The position numbers and the translations under genes are program-made. A stretch of 64,000 nt of DNA from Centropus unirufus (taxonomy: Eukaryota > Chordata > Aves > Cuculiformes > Centropidae). This document shows positions 32,001 to 47,000 of this stretch, piece by piece; position 1 is the first letter of the stretch, and the number at the start of each line of letters is the position of its first letter. The notes under the pieces are model-generated. The model was not told the origin of the DNA. It ran no database searches and saw only the letters and a list, made by a program, of their open reading frames with translations. The stretch is from positions 124,001 to 188,000 of the forward strand of contig VYZI01000493.1 of the NCBI GenBank assembly GCA_013397695.1, in the 5' to 3' direction.

Positions 32001-35000
32001 TGCATTTTCCTGACTGGGGTCAGGAACAGCATGAATGTTAATTTGCAGTGAAGTAGATGAAGAGAGCTGGAGCGGCTATGCTGCATGCCAAACTCCCTGT
32101 TTTCATTTAGAGAAGCAGTTAATATGAGATGAGACTGCCGAGTAATTTGAAATTATTAAGCAATTACTTGAGAAAGTAACTTAAGATGATAATGTTTTCT
32201 AAATAGTTTCTTTATTTTCAGAAGTAAGTGTCTAAATTGCCCATATAGAGAATTCTTTGTATTCAGCAATTCTGCGTTTTCTCTTAACCGTCTCAATTTG
32301 AGTTTTGCCTCGCTCAGGGTTAGATGGACAAAGTAGTTTCAAAGCAGTGAGAGAAGGGAGGCTGCTTTGGAAGGCACTTCTGTGACACGTGAATCATAGT
32401 CATTCAAATCACATAAAAATTTCACAACTAGAAAGCAGAATCTCTGTCTATGAGCTAGAGAGCTGGTCAGAATTCCTGCCAGAGAAGTAAAACGGGTCAT
32501 TTCAGGCTGACTTGAGAGGCTTCCAGGTAATTTTGAGAGTAATGACTTGCAATAACTGGTTCTCATATATCTACAGAATTAAAAGTTCAAAGCACTGTGG
32601 TTTACTAGAGAAACAAGATTGGCTTTCCCAGTTGGAGCCAGGCTAATGTGCCACCCTCCTATGTTTTTCTTAGTGGTTCTACTCTCAAATACATACATCA
32701 ATTCAGCTACTGAAAGGATTTGTAGCATTTCTTGCCTGTCTGGTAGAAATGCATGTAAAATGTTCGTGAATTTCCCAAATGATTGCTCATTTTAACCTTA
32801 CAAGTTATATTTCAAACCCTATTTCATTTTCAGTTCTGCCTATATTTTTGTTGGTCGCTGCCTTTGTTCCTTGTTTCTAAAATGGCTTTAGCATCTGCTC
32901 ACTATGGATTTAGCCATATATATATATATAGAGTTAAGGATTACATTCTTTGCTTTTTTAAGGAAGAAAGTTAACTTTGGTTAACTGTTCCTGGAAGTTT
33001 GCTGAAGTGCTGCAGGGTTATTGACAGTTACAAATTACTGTAGAGAAATGTTTGGAAGAAAACAGCTCCTAAGGAAAGGAACCAACTTGATAGTTACTGT
33101 ATTTATTTTGCTGAGGGTGGCAGTGGCAGGTAAGACGGTTCCTTGTGCTGGGTGGCTTCTGCTTGTCATTAGGTTATCAGCTGCAGGCGGATTCTCCTGC
33201 AGAATTGCTTCATGTGGCTTTGGATGGAGTCACAGAGGCTGATAATAAGCAAACAGAGATGCTGACAAACAGCAGAGTAAGGGGTTTGGCAAAAAGAGTA
33301 ATGTTTGCATTTGCGAGTGAAAAAATCCAGAGGATAACAAATTTAAAACAAATGAAAAGGTCACCTGTCTTCTTTTTAGGGCTTAGAATCATAGAATGTT
33401 CTGAGTGGGAAGGGCCCCATGGGCATTATTGGGTCCAGCTCCTGTCCCTGCGTAGGACAAGCCCTAAATTCACACCACGTGGCTTTATTTATTTTGCGGT
33501 TGACACTGTATAAGCACTTCATAAATACTAAACCCAGTAAGTAAACAATTAGTGACCTTAATTCACTCTGTGTTTGAGCAGGTCAGCATGAGATAAGGTA
33601 ACGGACCTTGTAGCTGAAACACAGGAGTAGAGTTTAATTCTTCATTTCGAGATGGTCAAAAGTTCTTCTTCCTGAAGTGAACCTATAGGAAATGTGTTCT
33701 AAAGGAAATGCTTTTTTCTGAGTTTGATCTCAGTTAACTTGGAGGGTAACTGGCAATCCTTTGCACTTCAAACACATGGAAGCACAATGTGTCAGACTGA
33801 GCTAGAGTGTGGAAGTGTTCATGATTACTATTCGTGCTATCTTGCAAAAAGGCTCTAATTAGTAGGAATAAAGGGAAGCGTCTTTAAAATGATAGAATCT
33901 TCTTGAGTGGATGTTGATAAGGATCCTTTTTACTGGTGGTGATGATGCCAGTCTTGGTTGCAAGAAAACGTGTGGAGGTTTTCTAGTTTCTATGCTTTTC
34001 TAGTCACATTCCAAGAATGTTTGATCTCGGGAGGATAAATTCCATCTGTTTGGCCTTTAAATCTGAAAAAAGGTTGGTAAAAATGGATACGGGAGGTGGT
34101 GGCAGCACAGTGTTTAATTGAGCTTCATGTTGCAAACCTCTTTCTTGCTGGTCCTCTGTTCTTAACGCTTCTCATCACAGCATTAGTGTGAGCACTGAAT
34201 TCTTGCTTGGCTGCAATAAAGTGTGTTAGCTGACCAAATGAACCCTGGACTCCTGAGACAGGCGAGAATTTGAAAGTCCCCATCGCTTGATAAGTAGAAG
34301 AAAAGAAACCTCCCAAGCCTTCACATAACTGATAGTGTCATCCTAGGGCCGTTCTCTAATGCTGCTACTTGTGGTACTTCATTTTTTTTTTACCAGTCTC
34401 CCTTGTTCGGGGACTTTTTCTTTGCGTGAAACAACGCTCTTTGGGATCCTGCATAGCTGATGACTGTAAGTCCCTTCTTTCCTTGTGTGCAACCACGGAG
34501 GGAGAGAGAATCCATCACTCTGTGGTGTTACATGGGAGGTCTGGCAGGGGCTGTGCTTGCTTTGACTTTGCCTCCTGTGACAGCCCACCCCACTTCCTTG
34601 GTGTCCCACTGTTGGGAGAACCTGCTGGCATTGTGGCATTGAGGCCACCCATGGGTTTCTGCTGCCCCTGCCGTTACACTTCTGCTGACAGCTTTTGGGT
34701 TGCCTGGTGGCTCTGGTGTCACACTTGTGTTTAAGTGAGCCCTGATCTTCCTTGCTTCTGTTTCTAGTGATCTGCAGGATGCCTCTCCACAGTGTGGCCT
34801 TCACTTTCTGACTTATTACCGTGCTTTCAATGTGATGAACTTGGTGCTGAAAAAGTGTTGCCGTCAAATTCGGGATGTATTTTTGCGGTTTTGTGATTGT
34901 ATTCCTTTTTATTGCTAAACACAGATTAGATTGTCTGCCACTTTATTCATATGCTGGAGGGAAATGGCTGAGAAACCTAATGCCTGAATTTATTTATCCT

Positions 35001-38000
35001 CATCTGAGCCTTTGCTTAAGGAATATGCTGGTTCATAACACCACTTAAGAAATGCTGCACTTGGCATAATTTGCTCATTAGCATAGACAAGAAGCCCATG
35101 TTTAAAACAGCTGATTAGGTCTACCTCAGGATCCATTCTGTGTTATTAAAATGTTAAACTCTACTTTTATCAAGCTGATTTTACTGCTTGCTGAAGCTCC
35201 AAGCGCTTCTTAAAAGGCAGGTGAGCCATTCATGTTCTCATACGTGTTTGCAGCCAGGAAGAATGGGATTGGAGCAGATAGAAGCTCAGATGCATTGCGA
35301 ATCGGTTTGTGTGAGGGATAATAAGTGGCTAGAGTTGGGGAAACTGGTTTGGGGATTTGCAAAGCAACTTCATGGTGGCTGACCTAGAGAACCTGAACTT
35401 GGCGCTGAATCAGGTCACAAGGTCTGGGTTCCCTTGTCCAGGCTTGTATTGGTCTCCACCTTCCTGGAGCATCTCTGTGGGGAATGGGCAGGCTGTAAAA
35501 CTCGCTGGGCAGGAGCAACAAATGTAGGAGTTGGTTCTGGCATAGCAGGATGTTTGCATTAATACTCAAATATTAATTCTCAGTTCAAACTAAAGAAGTG
35601 CAAACTTCTGAAGAGCCTCTAAATATTGAATAATTGATGCTTTCCATGGAATTGATTTCTGCAGGAGGTGATGGCTGTTAGAAATGTCTGTCCTCTAAGT
35701 GCAGAGGGTATTTTTCAACTTCACCTTTTCTAATGTAATTGTGTAGCAGCAAGTTAATTAAAATCACCTACAACGTTAGCATCTTGCTCGGCCACACATG
35801 ATCTCCCCAGAGGAAAGATGAAAAACAAACTGCTTGTGGCTGACCTAATCGTGTTGCTTAATGCAGCAGCAGAAAGTGCAGCTGCTGCTGTTCCGTTATC
35901 CTGGGTAGGTCCTTGTAGTGTACTCATCCTACCGTGAAAACTAAGGCATGTGTTCAAGAACCCTGGTTTATGTAAGGACGTTGCCTTAACTTGCCCTCTG
36001 CTGGGGCTGATCTTGGAGGGGTAATGCTGCTGGACAACTTTCTCTTTAGGCTGCTTGCAAATCTTGTACCCTTTCAGATCTTCTGTGCCGTGTGCCTCAT
36101 TCTGACACGGGAGGCGAGGGCAGGGCAGGTTGATGTGGGGTAGGAGAAATGTTCTTTGTGTGTGTGTGTAAAGCTAAGAGCTTTGCGTTTGACAGCACAC
36201 TGTGGAGCAGGAATGTCAGTGTCAGGGAAGGCTTTCTGCTGTGGGTATCCATCTTTTTCCATTTCCAGGTGGAAATGCCTAAGGTTTTGATGAGGCTAAT
36301 GTTTAAAATCTTGTTTAACGTTTAGGCATTGACAGATCAGTTTCCTGGAGAGCCCGGGTTGTGTTGAGAAGTTGGTTTCTTCGGTTGCAGTGGAGATGTT
36401 AAAAAAGCACGAGATCTGCTGGGCAGAGCTGCAGGACTCTTGATGAAGGAGCTGTTTTCTAACCCTGGCTCTGACTTCCCCTGTGCTAACAGTCATTGTT
36501 TAAACTACTTTTCCCCTACAATTGCTAACTGCAAGTTCCTCTTTTTCTCAGGGGCCTTGTTTAGAACAGTTTGCTCTGATTTTGCAGAACTTTCGCAGGG
36601 TCACAGCTGCAGCTGAAATCAGCAGAAGCTGCAATTTGAATGCAGGAATAAAATAGAATAAAAATTGGGCCACAGCTATCTCAGAAGCTGAAAATTCTCT
36701 GTGCCTCAGCTCCCTATATGAAAAATAGGCTTAAAATGTCCTCGTCCTTTTATTGGTACCAGCCTCCTTCATAAACATTGATGACAAGCACAAGAGAAGA
36801 AAGCTATAAGGACACACTCATGCACCTGAGTGCCAAATGAGTAATTCCTGGTGATCACTGCACAATGAAGAAGAGCAGTTCTGAATAATTCATTGTCTGG
36901 GAATCATTGTCCACATAAAGCACTGAACAAGAAAATAGTCCTGCTCTTCTTATGCATTATCATAATCATAGGTGATTAAGTTAACACATGTACATTCTTA
37001 ATTACAGCTTAAACCTTCTGAGCACCTTATGCCTCAGTTTTAACGTAGCAGTATTTTTGCTGAATTTCTTTGTTTCCAAGAATTACAGAGCGATTTGTGT
37101 TGGGAGGGACCACCGGGGAATGTAGTCCAGTTCCCTGTTCAAAGTAGGGCCAGCTTCACAGTTAGACTTTATTGTTCAGGGCCAAGGATGGAGATGCTAC
37201 AGCTTCTCTGGGCTCCTTGCTCAGGGCCTACGCTCATCGTGAAGAATTTTGCCTTGTGTCAAACAAGCAATTTTTTTAATTTTTTTTTTTTTGCTACAAC
37301 TGGAGACCATTACTACTTGTCCATATGGTGTGCATCTCTGAAAAAAGTGTCTCCACTTTCTCGAGAAGAGATTCCCATTACCTCCCCAGCGACCCTTCTG
37401 AAGGAGGCTGAACAGAACTCGGTCCCTCAGCCTTTTCTTGTCTGGCACAACATGCCTAGCTTGAACTGATCCATAGATTAGTCCATCCCAGGCAAAAGGC
37501 TTTGCATTGCATTTGTCAAAGTTCAGGTGATTTTGCTTGGTCTTTTCCTCTGGACATCTGGGATTCCCTGGAAAGGCAGTCCATCCTCCTGATCCTGGCT
37601 GCTCCCCTAGGTTTGGTTTCACCTGAGAGGTTGCAGAGTGCATGCTTGTCCATCAGCCACCTCAGAGGTGTTTGGTGGTATTGAGCCCTGAAGTGCACCA
37701 GTTCTCTGACTGCTTCTTGAGTCTGGTGGCCCATGCAGTGTTTTTCCTGTGTCATACTCCAGGCCTGGGATCTTTCTGATATTAAGATAACACAGTCAAT
37801 TAAGTGGGTTCTTGATTGCTTGGAAAGTGGTGATAATTGTTATCCTCTGAATCTGAAATGTTTCAAAAATGGTTAAAAAAATAATTAAAAAGGCAAGAAG
37901 CTTCTTTGGAGTAGCTGATGTGTGTATTTACCTTCCATTTAATAGCCAGTGTTTCATTGCTGCAAAGTCCAGGATGGCAGTGTGTAAGTATCAATATGTT

Positions 38001-41000
38001 CTTACTAAAATCATAAAGTGGACATCATAACCTTGAAAGTTTTAAGTTGAAAGAGGGGAGATTTGTATTAGAAATAATTCTTCTATTGTGCGGGTGGTGA
38101 GGCACTAGCCCAGATTGCTCGGACAAGTGGATGCCCCATCCCTGGAGGTGTTCAAGGCCAAGTTGGATGAGGCTTTCAGCAGCCTTGTCCAGTGGGAGGT
38201 GTCCCTGCCCATGGCAGGGGTGTTGAATGATCTTTAAGGTCACTCCCAACCCAAACCCTTCTGTGATAATCACAGGACTGTGCTTAGAGCAACCTGGTGA
38301 TTCAGGGGGTTGCTCTCCCTCCCTCCCTGTTTCTGTGGACAGTGCTTCTTGGGATCTGCTGCTTTCTCAGGTGCTGGAGGTAGAAGAGAGGCCAAGATTG
38401 CCAAGATGCTCATCCATCCGTGTGTCTGCCTAGGCTTATCTTATGCCAGTACTGTTTGCTGAGCAGAATAGCTTTAATTTGAGTGCCAGAGCTTTCTGAA
38501 ACTAGACTTCAGGGGAAAGTTTTAGGGTCTGGTAACAATAAAGTGAAGCTGTGTGTAACGGTGAGCTGCTGCGAACTCCAGTATAAGTGGTAGCAAAGCT
38601 GCAGGCAACAATGGTTCTCAAGTGGAGAGTTCAGACCCTTTGAGGTGCCTGGTTTTTGTATGCTCGGCTCTAAAATGTTGCTAGCTGAATTTACAGTTAT
38701 TTTTCCAGTGATAATCTGGAGTAGTAGTTATTATTGCTGAAAAATCTGCAGGGCTGGCTACTGGCTCTTGGGTCCAGCTTCAGTAATGTTATGCTGACGC
38801 AAATCCACAAATAAAAGGTACTTGAATAGAGTTCTTGCTGATTTGAGCTGTTCATGTATGTGCAGAAGAAATGGCTTGGCTGAAACTTGCTGCGGGTATT
38901 TTTCTTTCCAGGCAGATGTATTTTCAGACCTGAAGAGCTCTCTAAATGATAAGCAGTTAAACAATCAGCTTCGCAGTGGTCCAGCGAGGGTAATGTTTTG
39001 TTACTTAATAAGTAAATATTATCTCTTTCCCAGTGCTGCCCTACAGAACTGTTACAATGCACTTCCATTTGTGTGTAATTGTCCTGTTGCATTAGTGCAC
39101 AGCAGAGGAGAGTCAGATGCAAGTTTAATTAGGATGTCTTTAAAAAAACCTGTAAGCGTGATTTATTATTCTCCTTGAGAACCAGTGTTGATAGAAACTT
39201 GAGGTGCAAACTCAGCTGCTCTGTTGGCAGCAAGGGGCTGGGGAGCTGGATGTAGGGAAGAGCCCCTCTGCCCCTGGGTACGAAGCCTGGGCTGCCAGGC
39301 TCATGGACAGATGCCAGCTCACTTGAGCTCTGCTGCTCCCTTCGTATGTGGCAAACCCTCCTGTCTTCCAACACGTGCCTGTACCCTCAAGGGTTTACAG
39401 GAGTAAACGGTGAGACAAGATTTTATTTAAATCTAATGAGGGTGTGTCTCTTGCCAGCACGCTTGTGGCCAAGTGGTGTTCTGAAGCATCCCCACGTTCT
39501 TGTATTGTTGGACCTTCCTTCCCTTGCACTTGTTGATTTGAAGCTTACGCTCGGATGGCCTGGCACCTGAGCTGAAGAGCAGGAGCTTTGCTGCCGCTTC
39601 ACGGTTGACCGTGGGGCTCTGCTGGTGAGCTGCGCAGCAAGGTCAGCATTTTCTTTCTTCCCAAAGCTGTTTAGAAAAGTGGAGCTAATTTATTGATGCA
39701 GATACCCTGAAACCATGGAGGCTTCTGCCTTGCCTTGCTGGGTGTACTGGGGAGCCCACACTTACACCAGCAAACTGTGGGTCCAGAGTGTGTGTGGCGT
39801 GGTGGTGGTTTCTTGGTTGGAAGGGATCTCTGTAGTTGCAGAAGGCTGCTGATGTAGGGTATTTCTTCCTTTCTGTTCTCCCTCGCCCTTCCCCTCTATT
39901 TAACAAAAAAGAGAATGAGTGCATTGTAGATAAGCACTTTGCAGGGGTCAGTGAGGCGAAAATCAAGCTATTGCAGGGAGCAAGCCTGTGGGCAGGGAGA
40001 GACGAACAGGTTCAGTCGAAACAGTTACTGCTTTTTTCAGGCTATGTGGACAAAACCAGTCATTGGTTTGCACTGTTATGATCTTGGTTCCTTTCTTTCC
40101 TTTTCTTTATGCTTTTGCTGGTTTTAATCTGAAGGCAGTCTCTTTCACCAGTTTATTGCATCTTGCTGTAAGCCCAGTAGAAAGAAGCCTCTTCCTTTGG
40201 CCAATGCCTAAAGGCATTTCATAACTGGTGATGGCAGCTATGGAGGCTGGATCCCCCTTCAGGAACTCTCCCCAGCATCTATGTGGGCTCTGTGCTCCTC
40301 ATTGTCCTTCCTGCTGGAAGCAAATCCACACATACTCAGCTACTACTTGAAGCCAGGCTTTATGCTGGTCTATGGGGAAGCCTTTATCTGCTGCATTTTC
40401 TCTTCAGGCAGCTGTTGGCTCTTCAGGGACCTGTCCACTCCAAGCATCCCACACAACGCTGTCTGGGTTTCAGCAAAGCGACAGGCATGGGAAGGGCAAC
40501 TTGGAAGCTTTCTGTAATCGCTTTCCAGATGGGTGCAATTTTGTGCCACTCCAGTGGAGTTTTTTTTTGTGTTGGGCTTTCAGGGAATGCTGTGCCAGGA
40601 GTGTGAGAAGAGGGTGAGTGGGCCTTCTGCGTCAGTGTTTCATCTTGGAGAAAATGTTGGCCCGGAGCTTGTTGGATGTGAACCTGGGTGTCTTGGCTGA
40701 AGCTCCTGAGGGACGTCATTCTGGGACTGCTCTTCCTCAGCATCTGCCTTTGAGACTCCGGCACTGCGTGTAAACAGGATGAGGGGGGGGATTTGGCCTG
40801 ACCAGCACCATCTCCTTCCTCCCCCAGGACAGATCAGCCTGCAGGGCACGGACAGCTGCTGCAACTTGAGCATACTAGGAAAGGATAAATAAAACCTAGA
40901 AAAGACTAAACAGATTGACAAGAATCCTTTGTGAATGTTTTATTCCTTTTGTGTTTTAGTAGCGTGTGGATATGTAGGAATCTGGCTTGTGGGAAACACC

Positions 41001-44000
41001 TCTGAAGGTGGGGAGGGACGGTTTTCTGGAAAGAATATGAATTGATTTGTAATTTTTCATAGGCTTCAGTCATTTGATTACAGGGACAGTTGGAATCTGT
41101 TTCACAATATTTATAAACTAACAAAGTGTGATAAATGGGCAGCCAAGTGCAGTGATGCTCAGCCTTTGAAAAAAACAAACCCAGAGCAGTGGAGGGGTGG
41201 TGGCAGTGGTGGTAAATGTGCTGGGCTGGAGGTCAGATGTTGTATCATGAGTTCCTGCATATATTCTTTTCTTGAAGGGTGGCTTGCAAGATATCCTTGC
41301 TTACAGGCCAGCAAACATTAAAATTAATGTTTGTTCTGCATCTTAAGGCTCTGACAGTTCTGTTGCAACACTTAAATATCCCTTTTTTTGTCACTTTAAA
41401 AAGGCACATTGATTTCTGCATACATAAGGGCTCTGGGGGTTATTGACTCATTGCTGATGAGCTGTTGCTGTTCCTTTTGGCAATCTGAGACTGTTGTGAG
41501 CACTTTGAATGGCATCAGCACATCTGGACTGTGACATGATAACACGTACCTGGGGGTACACACACATGCACATAGCCAGCAGCAGGGATCCAAAACTTTT
41601 CCTGAAGTGTGGAAGAATCCCGGTGCAGCCAGGCCTTGCTTTCAGTGTTGAGAGTTATTGAGTGGTTTGAGTAAATTTTGCTTCTGAAATGTTTTCTAGA
41701 AGTCAAAACCCCCAAATTGCTGGGGCTTCTGAAGTCTACAAGTGACTGAATCTACAGTAAAACTTCTTTTATTAGAAACAGTGCTGGAAGATCTTGTGCC
41801 TATTTTACTGGCTGTGGCTGTCTGTGAGCAGAGCTGGAGCCTGAACCTCATCCTCTTCTCAAGATCTACCACCTTAGGGCTTTCTGTGGTGCTATGAAGA
41901 GCTTTGCTTTTTGCTTTATCCATACTATTGAAATGTTACTGGGATTTTGTGGTTTCTTATGGTCTTAACTACCAACAACAGTGCTTTACCAACAGGAAAT
42001 AATTTAGTTTAAATCTTGCTAAGGAGGAATGTGTCTTAAAATCATTGAAAAATGCTCTAGTTGTGATTCCATGACCCTGTTGTTCATAAACAATACTGAG
42101 AGTGTTTTTCTGTATTTAAAGGAAAAGCACTAATGCTTACCCGGAAGAAGATTAGAAAAAGTGTTGTTCTGTAATGGATTGTACAGTTATGGGATTGACC
42201 TTTTATGAATTGTGATTTCTGGACTGAATTTAATTCTTTAGTGTAAAAATTGTTAATTATTAAAAAATAAGCCTTAATTCAATTGTTGAAAACTCTCTGG
42301 CTCATACAGTGTAGGAATTTGTGCTAGGAGGGTGTGATAAGTGCCTATAAGGTCTATGCTTTTACTCTTTTACTTGCTTGTTTGTTTGCCTCTAGGCCTT
42401 TATGTGGTCAAGGGAAATGTTTTAAATATCAGCCAAGTTTCTCATATCCTTTAGGCAGGCCAATCCCTTACTTGCTGAAAGTTTGCCCAGCCTCTGGCAA
42501 GGTGAAACCTAAATATAGTGTTTAGGGGTTGTGCACTTCTATTGCAGATGCATGAACACAGTTAAAGAAAGTGCTTTAATCAATATCACCCAGTCTGGGG
42601 GAAAATCAAAACAGGTCATTTAGCAGGGACCTCTGCTCATGCTCCATCTCTTCAGGCATTGGTTCCTGGTCTCCCAAAAGACAGCCACAGCTGTCTCTCA
42701 TGCATGGCAGTCCTCCCCTGCTGCAGGTGTCAGTTCTTAAAGGAATCCCAGCTCTCCATCGTGTGCCTTGGGATCCACACCAGCCACTGCTGCTTGGGCT
42801 CCTCCAAACTGAGTTTTGGCCATTGGTGCGCAGGACATTTCTCTGGTCTTGTACTGGTGGATAAGGTCTTCTGGCTTGTGAGTGGGAGACACCTGCCAAA
42901 CGTACTCCTGAGCTTTACATTACACACTGAGATCCAGCTTTTCTGTGGAAGATGCAGGGTGTGGGGGTGCCCTGCATGCAGTTAGGAATTCTGAGATGCA
43001 GGTGGGCACTTGGCTTCGCATTGCCCACCTGTGCTCCCGTTCATTGCGGCAGCACTCCCCTTCCAGTGGCACTGTCCACAGCGCTGGAGGTGATGGGCTT
43101 GCTCCTCCTCAGTCACTTTCTCAGGCTTCTTGTGTGTGTGTGTGTGTTTATAAAGTTGCCCAATTAAGTCATCACCTTTGGGGACTTTGGAGGCTAGAGA
43201 AAGGAATTATGGAAGAGGAGGCATTTGGAGAGGTTTTGATCTAGTCAAAGAGTAGATCCGAGTGACGAGGAATATATGGATGAAGGAGAAAAGTAATGAA
43301 GCACTCAGTAGATGTGAAAGTACCTCACAGAGAGATGCAGCATTCCCTTTCCCAGCATTTTTTTTTGCCTTGTCTTTTTTTCCCTAAAAAAGTGACAGGT
43401 AGTCACAAGTTGTCTCATCTGTCATACTCAAAGTTGTTCAATAACTTTAATCAAAGTCTGTTTAATTGACCTGTGTCAGATGAATGGACATAAAATCCTT
43501 CTGTATTTATTCATTATGGACTGGAGTTGCTTTTCTGACTTGTTGGGCTGTGTTAAACAGGTCCTGCCCAAACCCCTGGCCTAATGAGGAGCGCAGCAGC
43601 TCTAGCCTGAGTGAGCGTACTGGGCTCTTCATGATTGACTGAAAAGCAAGGGTGAAGTTTGTATTCATTTAAACTGAAAAACAATTAGCTGTGACTAGGA
43701 ACAACTTTCAGATAATTAAAACGAAGCTCATACATTTTTATGACTTTGGAATCTCGTAATTTTCAGCTAAATTAAGACAGCAAGCAAGTCTAAACTGCAC
43801 GTCCCCTGCCTGCCAATAATAACAAATGAGAGGCGTCTGCAGGCGACGAGTTAGGTTACATCTCCTTTAGCATTTTTGTGCATTTAAAACCTTTGAGAGC
43901 CTGAATACCCTCTGCTCTCCTCAGTTTTATTTTTGTCTGTGGTACCATTTAATGAGCTATTAGAAACTGAATTCCTAGATAGTCCTCCTGGCTGCTCTCC

Positions 44001-47000
44001 ATTCCAGGCTGTGACTGCCATACAGATTGCTGCAGGAATAGCTTGAACACGTTTTTTGGTTTTAAATGTTACATTAAAAACTGTGAACTTGTTTTTTTTT
44101 TTCTTCAAAAGTGTACATTCTCCCATCTTTTCTTTGAATAGTATTACTGGATGGCGGTGATGTGGCTTTGATTTGCATGACAGTGATTTTTACTGTGAGG
44201 TTATCTTTGTTAGGGACACCTTAATAGTTCTCTTGAGGATGCAACTTCATGTGACTGTTTGTGGTGTTGACAGTTACATAACACGTTATATTTATTGAGT
44301 TCTTGGGTATCTAACTAGCCTAGTGATTCCGGCACTGTTTATAAAAGAGCTGTGGGAGGCAGCTTCAGCTATTATTTGAAATTTACCCCAATACTTGTTT
44401 TGAGTCTGTTTGCAACCCAAATCTAGTCATGAAGATGGTACCTTGGCTCTAGTAGTCCTATATTCCCCCACTTTTCTTTCCACCCTGGCTGATGTGGAGG
44501 TACTTAGACCTCTTAACAACCAAGACAGGCTGCTACTCCAGTGGACTGTGAGTAATTTTTATTTATTCTTCATCATGCTAGAAGCTACAGAAATTTTAAT
44601 TTAAAATCTAAATAAAATTGCTTAAGTACAAGTTGCTTTTAAAAAGCAACTGGCGCCTGATATTTGGGTCATGGTTTCAATTCTTCATTGGAGTAGTTGG
44701 AATCCTTTTCTGATGCTGGACCTAAAAATAAATTGTCCATCAAGTGTTCTTCAGTGTAGGATTGTGCCTACTGTAAGAGGTGAGGGCATTGCAGTGGCAT
44801 TTCTAGACCTATGGGAATGTAAAGTAGGTCTTTAAACTGTGCTTTTAACTATTAGTTCGTAGCCATGAGACTCCTAAGCCTTATTTAGGACAATTGATTT
44901 TCAGTAGTAGGAATGTATTTTGCCTGCAGCCTCCGTACCGAATGCTCTCGATGGGTTCTTGTTCTTAAGAGATGTTGCCAGCTGAGGCTTTGAAACTACC
45001 CGTTTTTCCTGCCAGGTCGGAGGAGAAGTTTTGGCTCCTGTTTTACATTTCAGAATATCTTGATGTGACGTGCACCCACATGTTGTGTTCTGTGGAACAG
45101 CCGTTCAGGAGCGGGGCCTGTTAGTGCAGTCAGGAAGGGCTCTGGACATCAAGGGTAAATAAAACCACATTGGTGTCAGAGTACCTAAGGATTGCTTTTG
45201 GTTGGTGGCTGTGTTCAATATTCAGTTAATAAACTACAAAAGTTAATTTTGGTCAGGAGTCCAAGAACACAAACCTTGCTTAGAAAAGGGAGCAGGAAAC
45301 AGAAGCAGTGTGGATGCTAAGTCTGTAATTACCCAAAACAAATGTGTCCAGAAGGGCCTGCTGGAAAAAACTCAAGTATTGGTGAAGCTAAGCATTCCTT
45401 GAAGTTATTTGGAGTTCAGTAAGTCTGGTTAAACTATCTTGAAGTTATTTTAGAAATGGGGTTGGAAAATGTTTGATGAAAGTGGGAGAGCTATGCTGAA
45501 AATGGAGATGAAAATTTATTTTCTGAGAATAGATAACAATGATCAAAAGCTGGAACGATCTAAAATCTGTTTGCTATTTTCTGATTGCTTTTCGCTCTCT
45601 TTATTTTAATAGTGATCACCTGGAAAATATTTATGGCTACTTAATGAAATATACCAATCTTGTCACTGGTTGGCAATACCGGTAAGTCTCTTGTGGCTTT
45701 TTAGTTCTGTTGGTCTTTGCAGCATCTAAATGAATGTTTCAGATTTTTTTAATAATACTCAATTTCCCTTTTTCTGTTAGGCAAACTTTAAGGAAGAGTC
45801 TTATGCATTTCTCAGTATAAGTTAAGCTAATGTGTAGATGAAAAATATTTGTATTGGGGCATGAACAACAAAAAAATACCTAGGAAGCACGAAGAGTTTA
45901 ACTCATGTAGTGGCTTGCAACTATGCTGGTATGTGTAAAAGTAATTTAAATTTTAATTGCTTTAAAATGTAGGGGAGGAGATTGAGATCAGACATCAGGA
46001 AGAAATTTTTCACTCTGAAGGTAGTGAGGCCCTGGCACAGGCTGCCCAGGGAAGCTGTGGATGTCCTTACCCTGGGAGTGTTCACGTCCGGGTTGGACAG
46101 AGCCTTGAGCAGCTTGGTCTGATGTGAGATGTCCACATCTGTGGCAGAGGGTTTGGAACTGTATGGGCTTTAAGGTTCCTTCCAACCCAAACCATTCTAT
46201 GATTTTATGATACAGAATATATAGCGTGAATTTTCTTCCTCCTTTTCCATTAAAAATATTGTTCTTGCTTTTTGTGCTGAGTCTTCAGCTTTATGCCAAA
46301 CTGTGCCATTGTTTGGGGTTTCTTTTTAAATATTAAGCCTTTTTTTGCTGAAAATTCAAACTTGAGGAAGCTTTTCCCTTTAGTTCTCCAGGATGTCTGT
46401 CTTCCCTGGAATAAGTTGCTTTCCTTTGGCAGGTGAAACTTTCTGGCCAGGCTTCCTGCTGTTCCTACAGCAGCACAGTGCAACCAAATTCCCATTGGAG
46501 ACAAGTCCTTAGCATACCGCACTGGCTGAATTCCTGTGCTACCACTGGCATGCAGGGACTTGTATCAAGACACTTAACATTAAACTCGGTTGAATAATCA
46601 AAGCATCACATCTGGTATTGCTTCAATTTCACAGTTTTTTATCTTGTCTGTTTTGTGCTGGGACTATTTTACCCTTTATTTAGTTTAAGGATGCATTAAA
46701 CCTTAGACATTCAGGGTATTCTTCCAGTTCCCAGACTTTTACAACAGCACTCTTCTCTGGGCACAGCTGCTCTGTTTTGCAATCCCTCGTCACTGAGAAT
46801 TCATAAGAACTTAATTCTTGTCCAGTCTTGTTGGGGACATAATTCATACCTTTGTGGTTGTACTGACTCAAGTCTTTAATGTGCCAACTTGTAATGAAAG
46901 TCTTGACTTCTCCTGCCTGCACCCCACCACGAAAAAAAAAAACAAAAACCAAAAGAATTGGCAGGTTTTACTTAGTACATTTTGCTTTGTTATCATTGCA

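Larger units (their letters stand above)
29076..45612 (+). other. OSBPL11 intron 1
   Basis: A 16.5 kb first intron with the minisatellite, four CR1 fragments (29598, 33386, 37080, 38035), AT and TG microsatellites and long unannotated stretches. The open frames inside (for example 34379-34867, minus) show no domain, so I do not call genes there. Confidence 0.75.

Noticed and set aside
34379..34867. 162-codon minus-strand frame in OSBPL11 intron 1
   Set aside because: Cys/Gln-rich but without a domain pattern; not enough to call a nested gene.
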